Shown piece by piece: positions 62,463 to 64,000 of a stretch of 64,000 nucleotides of DNA. The notes below the pieces were generated by a model. The model ran no database searches. It saw nothing but the letters and a program-made list of their open reading frames with translations, and was not told the DNA's origin. Origin of the DNA: CAVQBJ01 sp963819075 (GTDB taxonomy: Bacteria; Actinomycetota; Thermoleophilia; Solirubrobacterales; Solirubrobacteraceae). The stretch spans positions 329,714-393,713 of the forward strand of contig CAWFUP010000006.1 of assembly GCA_963819075.1 (NCBI GenBank), in the 5' to 3' direction. Made by a program: the position numbers and the translations under genes. How positions within the stretch are numbered: position 1 is the first letter of the stretch; every line of letters begins with the position of its first letter.

Positions 62463-63203
62463 TCACCGCTGCCGGGCGGCGTCGCGGCGGGCGGCCGGCA
62501 GGTAGACGAGCCAGGTGGCCAGCGCCAGGGCGGTCGCGGCCACCAACGGCAGCGCGAGGCTGGCGCGAAGGAGCAGGGCGCCCACCACGGCACCGGCGAG
62601 CATCGCGAGGACGGCCGCGATGCGCCGGACCGAGCCGCGCCCCGTGCCGCCGGCGATCGGACTCTCAGCGGCCAGGCCGGTGAGAGTCATCGTCAGCACC
62701 GTCGTGGTCAGGTCGGGCACGCCGAGGCGCCGGACGGTGGCGTTGCGCACGCCCATGGCCAGGGCGAGTAGCGCGATGATGATGTCGCTCGCGGCGGTGT
62801 TCGGGTTCACGGTGAGGACGGCGGCGAGGATCGCGGCAATTCCGAGGAGCGAGAACTCGATGGCCAGCGTCGCGCCGACGTGCCGGGAGTGGTGGCTGGC
62901 CAGGCGTGCGGCGAGAATGCCGCCGGACGCGGCGCCCACGAGGAAGGCGCCAAGCGACACCATCGGGGCGATCACGGGCAGGCCGCCGCTGCCGGCGATG
63001 CCGAAGCCAAGCAGGACGATGTTCCCAGTCATGTTCGCCGTGAACACGCGCCCGAGGCCGAGGTAGCTCACCGCGTCGATGAGCCCCGTCGTGAAGGTGA
63101 GGACGAGCAGCGCTCTCGTCAGCGGGTGTGTGATCGTCGCCGCGGCGCGCTGGGCAAGCGTCGGGGGCTCGGACGCCGTCTGCAGGGACGCGGCCGGAGT
63201 CAT
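62463..63203 (-). CDS. DUF1275 (YoaK-like) membrane protein
   Basis: A protein of 246 residues with about six helices. The DUF1275 signatures VLTFTTGLIDAVSYLGLGRV and VFTANMTGNIVLLGFG are at the start, with RNATVRRLGVPDLTTTVLTM later. Function is unknown. The ATG begins at the discriminator base of the upstream tRNA-Leu on the same strand, so either translation is leaderless after tRNA processing, or the real start is downstream (for example the ATG-less region before LTRALLVL). Confidence 0.8.
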   Translation of the reverse strand: MTPAASLQTASEPPTLAQRAAATITHPLTRALLVLTFTTGLIDAVSYLGLGRVFTANMTGNIVLLGFGIAGSGGLPVIAPMVSLGAFLVGAASGGILAARLASHHSRHVGATLAIEFSLLGIAAILAAVLTVNPNTAASDIIIALLALAMGVRNATVRRLGVPDLTTTVLTMTLTGLAAESPIAGGTGRGSVRRIAAVLAMLAGAVVGALLLRASLALPLVAATALALATWLVYLPAARRDAARQR

Positions 63204-63286
63204 GCGGCGGGCGGGACTCGAACCCGCACACTCTCACGAGCAATGGATTTTGAGTCCATCGTGTCTACCGATTTCACCACCGCCGC
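63203..63286 (-). tRNA. tRNA-Leu (anticodon CAA)
   Basis: An 84-nt type II tRNA. The acceptor arms GCGGCGG/CCGCCGC, D-arm GTG/CAC, anticodon stem ATGGA/TCCAT with loop CTCAAAA (CAA at positions 34-36), a 15-nt variable arm and T arm GCGGG/CCCGC with TTCGAGT all pair. The 3' CCA is not encoded. The long variable arm supports Leu. Confidence 0.93.
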
Positions 63287-63330
63287 ATTGGGGGTGAAAT
63301 ATACGGCGCTCACCCGGCCGGGACGCGAGG

Positions 63331-63834
63331 TCAGGCCGACCGCGGGCGGGGATCGGCGAAGTCGCGGCGCAGCGGTCGCTCCTCCTCGACGTTCCAGCCC
63401 TGCGAGAAGCCGCGGGCCGCGAACAGGATGAGCAGCAGCTGCACGGGCACGAGCAACGCGACGAGCAGGCCGATCGTGGATGCCGACAGGCCCGTCGAGG
63501 AGTAGCCAAAGGCGTTACGGTCGAACCAACTCGACACCGAGACGAGCGCGAGCACGCCGACGATGACCGCGAACGCCGCCGAGACCGGAAGCGACCCACG
63601 GCTCCAGCGCACGACCTGCATGAGCAGCACGCCGTACAGGAGGATGAGCAGGATCTGGACCGACTTCGCGCCGGCGAGCGCGCTCCAGCCGCCGATCGTG
63701 ATGACGACCATGAGCACGATCGAGGCCACGAGCAGGATGACCACCGCGGCGCGGGTCGCCTGCACGGCGGCGTCGCTGCGGTGGGGGTGGTAGACCTCCA
63801 CGTCGGGCTCCGGCGAACGTTCCCAGGTTGACAT
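63331..63834 (-). CDS. Small membrane protein, unknown function
   Basis: A protein of 167 residues. A polar N-terminus (VEVYHPHRSDAAVQATRAAV) precedes four hydrophobic helices: ILLVASIVLMVVITIGG, VQILLILLYGVLLMQVV, AFAVIVGVLALVSV and IGLLVALLVPVQLLLILFAA. The C-terminus is charged (EEERPLRRDFADPRPRSA). I do not recognise a family. It lies between two tRNA-Leu genes. Confidence 0.65.
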   Translation of the reverse strand: MSTWERSPEPDVEVYHPHRSDAAVQATRAAVVILLVASIVLMVVITIGGWSALAGAKSVQILLILLYGVLLMQVVRWSRGSLPVSAAFAVIVGVLALVSVSSWFDRNAFGYSSTGLSASTIGLLVALLVPVQLLLILFAARGFSQGWNVEEERPLRRDFADPRPRSA

Positions 63835-63916
63835 CGCCCTACGGACGATACATTCTGCGATCGACGCGCTGTGGCAGAACCCCTGCACAGGCACCGCAGC
63901 GCCATGATCGCCGCGC

Positions 63917-63998
63917 GCGGGCGTGGTGGAATTGGTAGACACGCTGGCCTTAGGAGCCAGTGGCGCAAGCCTTGGGGGTTCGAGTCCCTCCGCCCGCA
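63917..63998 (+). tRNA. tRNA-Leu (anticodon UAG)
   Basis: An 82-nt type II tRNA. Acceptor arms GCGGGCG/CGCCCGC, D-arm GTG/CAC, anticodon stem CTGGC/GCCAG with loop CTTAGGA (TAG at 34-36), variable arm TGGCGCAAGCCTT and T arm GGGGG/CCCTC (one G-U pair) with TTCGAGT are present. CCA is not encoded. Confidence 0.93.
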
Positions 63999-64000
63999 TT

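Overview
The window is a 64 kb piece of a high-GC actinobacterial chromosome. Coding is dense and on both strands, many starts are GTG, and many promoters look leaderless. No mobile element, prophage, rRNA or CRISPR array is visible. Several traits together suggest class Thermoleophilia (Solirubrobacterales-like): FHA proteins and soluble Ser/Thr kinases, coenzyme F420 synthesis with a fused CofG/CofH, an ethylmalonyl-CoA pathway, DUF3307/DUF4389/DUF1707 proteins, and secreted proteins with a FecR-like tail containing an RGT motif. This assignment is inference; no 16S gene is present.

Layout. 1-3.8 kb: the end of a flavin/NAD-binding protein, then three FHA proteins around a Ser/Thr kinase. 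3.9-8.2 kb: two tandem paralogous secreted proteins. 8.3-17.2 kb: a DUF3307 protein, a lactonase-like propeller, an NDH-2-like oxidoreductase with a cyclic-nucleotide-binding-like (CNB) tail, a PAS-GGDEF protein, and an operon of CNB-acylating aldehyde dehydrogenase and CNB-patatin. 17.3-25.7 kb: a second kinase, MeaB and ethylmalonyl-CoA mutase, a methyltransferase, a GH15 glycosidase, an MBL hydrolase, a second DUF3307 protein and ClpS. 25.7-26.2 kb: tandem palindromic repeats. 26.2-31.6 kb: an MFS-CNB-patatin fusion divergent from a CHASE2 adenylate cyclase. 31.5-37.1 kb: a giant repeat-rich secreted protein gene, heavily frameshifted upstream of 33.25 kb. 37.2-45.5 kb: crotonyl-CoA carboxylase/reductase with a small partner, a flavoprotein oxidase, a lipoprotein, YgfZ, an aldo/keto reductase, a pseudo-receiver, a GGDEF protein and a histidine phosphatase. 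45.6-54.6 kb: FO synthase, an EamA/Lrp pair, a 58-residue Gly-Gly-leader-like peptide, a carotenoid oxygenase/PadR pair, and the F420 operon npdG-cofD-cofC-cofE. 54.6-62.4 kb: acyl-CoA genes (thioesterase, HMG-CoA lyase, enoyl-CoA hydratase, carboxyltransferase) with a second palindromic array, then DUF4389, amidase and inositol-phosphatase genes. 62.5-64 kb: a DUF1275 protein, a small membrane protein and two tRNA-Leu genes.

How the genes fit together. Four CNB-type domains are fused to unrelated enzymes within 20 kb of a class III adenylate cyclase. Three of them keep the residues expected for cyclic-nucleotide binding. This suggests direct allosteric cyclic-nucleotide control of lipid hydrolysis, aldehyde/acyl-CoA interconversion and transport. 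The carbon genes (ccr, ecm, meaB, acyl-CoA enzymes) point to assimilation of acetyl-CoA and branched acyl-CoA. The two homologous 72-75 bp palindromic arrays, each between convergent genes and in opposite orientation, are the most distinctive non-coding structure.
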